From contig JBLNCE010000064.1 of the NCBI GenBank assembly GCA_050260415.1, positions 1-5,513 on the forward strand: a stretch of DNA of 5,513 nt, read 5' to 3'. The DNA comes from JBLNCE01 sp050260415 (GTDB lineage: Bacteria > Bacillota > UBA4882 > JAAYXC01). Position 1 is the stretch's first letter. Each line of letters begins with the position of its first letter. Below are positions 4,080 through 5,513 of this stretch, in pieces. The position numbers were made by a program, and so were the translations under genes. A model generated the notes under the pieces. That model was not told the origin of the DNA. It did not search any database and saw nothing but the letters and a program-made list of their open reading frames with translations.

Positions 4080-5513
4080 TCAAGAGATTGATATTATAGC
4101 GTTCGCGGACGTGCCCCCGGCTATGTCTACGGTGGCCGTGCCGGACAAGGCCCCCTTGGTCACCGTGACCTGATACGTTCCGTCCTTGAGGAAATGGAAA
4201 TGGGCCACGCCATCCTGGTTGGTTCTGTTGGCCGTCACGGTGTCACCGCCGGGAGTGGCGCGGATCAACACCTCGGCGTCGTTTACACTGCCGCCGGTAA
4301 CGGTGACGCGCAGGCTTCCATAGGCATCCGCCACATTGTCCTCGTCAATATAGGCAGCGCGCGCGTTGACAACGCCATGTCCCAGTTTTTTTGACCAAGC
4401 CAGCGGCGCCGACGCGTAGTGCTCGAGCAGCGTGCGAATCATCGTCGGCGTACGGGTCGCGTCCTGGGCCAAGAGCAGCGCCACGAGGCCGGTTACGTGC
4501 GGGGCGGCCATGGAGGTCCCGCTCCAAAAAGCGAATGAACTCCCCGCGCTGGTCCAGATCGTGGAGAAAATGCTGTCACCGGGCGCGGAAACGGAGATGT
4601 ACGGTCCCTCGCTGCTGAAGGAGGCTTTTGCCCCGTCCGGTCTCGTCGCTCCCACGGCGATCACGCCCTCACAGGCGGCGGGGTAATGGGTCGTGCCGTA
4701 GCGGTACTCGTTACCCATGGCGGCCACCACGACAACACCCTGACTCAAGGCGTAATCTACCGCCTCCTGGATGGCCCGGCTGCGGCCCCAACCGCCGAGG
4801 CTGAGGTTGATGACGTCGGCGCCGCCGCCGCCATCGGCAATTGGCTTGGCTGCCCAACGGATGCCGTCCGCCACGCTCTGGTTGGTGCCCGAGCCGTCCG
4901 CGCTTAGAACCTTGACCGAGAGAAGCAGTACTGTGCCGGCAATACCTTTAATGCCGGCGTCCGCGTGGCTCGCGGCGATGATGCCCGTCACATGGGTGCC
5001 GTGGCCTTCGTTATCATAGAAGCTCTGCCCCGGATTGACCGCGTTATAGCCGCCGACGATACGCCCTGCAAACTCCGGGTTATTCTCGTCGATGCCGGTA
5101 TCCACCACCGCCACCCTGATCCCGGAGAGACCCGCGGGGAGTCCGGGAGCGGCCCAGAGTTCCGTGGCATGGATGCTGCCCGGTCCCCATTGCCGGTCGA
5201 AGTAGTCCGTCTCGTACCCGCGTGTGATTGCGGCCCTTGTAGGCGGCCCGGTTACCTGCGTGCGGTATATATAGACCGGCTCGGCGTAGGAAACATCGGG
5301 CCGATCCTTGAGCGCCGCCACGGTCTTGCTCACGCTCGCCCCGGCCGGCAGTTTGATCCTGATCAACCCGTCGCGCACCAGGATCACTTCCCCGCCGACC
5401 GCCGCCGCGATTGCCTCCGGCGCGGCGCCGTCCGCCGGCCGGACCAGGACCTGGCCGGAGAGATGCTCGGCCAGCGACGCATCGGGGGAGACGGGTTTAC
5501 TGTCGCCGCCGGT
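4080..5513 (-). CDS. Subtilisin-like serine protease (S8), N-terminus beyond the right edge
   Basis: The frame is open from the right edge (codon at 5513-5511) to TGA at 4082-4080, giving 477 residues of a longer secreted endopeptidase. A GTG at 5387 is internal: upstream in-frame sequence (SGQVLVRPADGAAPEAIAAAVGGE) continues the N-terminal prodomain, which ends near DRPDVSYAEP (fragment residues about 70-79). The catalytic triad is complete, numbered from the edge: Asp138 (VVDTGID), His171 (GHGTHVTG) and Ser334 (SGTSMAAPHV), with oxyanion Asn268 (AAMGNE). The peptidase domain spans about residues 110-390. Residues about 399-477 (GSLRVTVTGGSVNDAEVLIRA, then QDGVAHF, GTYQVTV) look like a beta-sandwich of the carboxypeptidase-regulatory or Big type, often used in binding or stability. 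The signal peptide should lie outside the window. The prodomain implies autoprocessing after export. Its gene precedes the kinase on the same strand with a 145-base gap; a functional link is not evident. Confidence 0.95.
   Translation of the reverse strand, partial: TGGDSKPVSPDASLAEHLSGQVLVRPADGAAPEAIAAAVGGEVILVRDGLIRIKLPAGASVSKTVAALKDRPDVSYAEPVYIYRTQVTGPPTRAAITRGYETDYFDRQWGPGSIHATELWAAPGLPAGLSGIRVAVVDTGIDENNPEFAGRIVGGYNAVNPGQSFYDNEGHGTHVTGIIAASHADAGIKGIAGTVLLLSVKVLSADGSGTNQSVADGIRWAAKPIADGGGGADVINLSLGGWGRSRAIQEAVDYALSQGVVVVAAMGNEYRYGTTHYPAACEGVIAVGATRPDGAKASFSSEGPYISVSAPGDSIFSTIWTSAGSSFAFWSGTSMAAPHVTGLVALLLAQDATRTPTMIRTLLEHYASAPLAWSKKLGHGVVNARAAYIDEDNVADAYGSLRVTVTGGSVNDAEVLIRATPGGDTVTANRTNQDGVAHFHFLKDGTYQVTVTKGALSGTATVDIAGGTSANAIISIS

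Noticed and set aside
4093..4098. Perfect TATAAT on the minus strand inside the 3' end of the subtilase gene
   Set aside because: No -35-like hexamer lies 16-18 bases upstream and no extended -10 TG is present, so I do not call a promoter.

Overview
The window comes from a GC-rich bacterium, most plausibly a member of the Firmicutes/Clostridia (Moorella/Desulfotomaculum-like). This is an inference from the gene set: a short AbrB/SpoVT-type regulator with a C-terminal zinc ribbon, a nucleoside kinase with an aminoacyl-tRNA-synthetase-like N-terminus, a peptidoglycan-binding secreted protein and a subtilisin with an N-terminal prodomain. No rRNA, tRNA, CRISPR array, transposase or phage gene is visible. 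Nearly all of the window is coding.

Layout, left to right. Positions 1-1900 hold three genes on the minus strand, in transcription order from the right: a signal-peptide protein of unknown function (1133-1900), a membrane-anchored peptidoglycan-binding protein with a YkuD-like Cys/His C-terminal domain (192-1067), and a third gene that runs off the left edge (1-195), whose start and reading frame do not agree. They look like one cell-envelope operon. At 1901-2025 is an AT-rich divergent control region with a good SigA-type promoter for the plus-strand abrB-like gene (2026-2271). The Shine-Dalgarno and start codon of that gene lie inside a predicted hairpin.

The regulator ends one base from the stop of a convergent minus-strand nucleoside (uridine) kinase-like gene (2273-3934). 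Upstream of the kinase, 3935-4079 contains a strong REP-like palindromic element (3960-4026) and a 17-codon ORF whose stop codon is formed by the outer end of that element. To the right lies a subtilase (S8) gene on the minus strand. It has a complete catalytic domain and a C-terminal beta domain, but its N-terminus lies beyond the right edge.

No clearly new defence or metabolic system is visible. The items most worth checking are the reading-frame break near 176-195, the hairpin over the abrB start, the palindromic element that ends a short ORF, and the unusual Cys/His domain of the 192-1067 protein.
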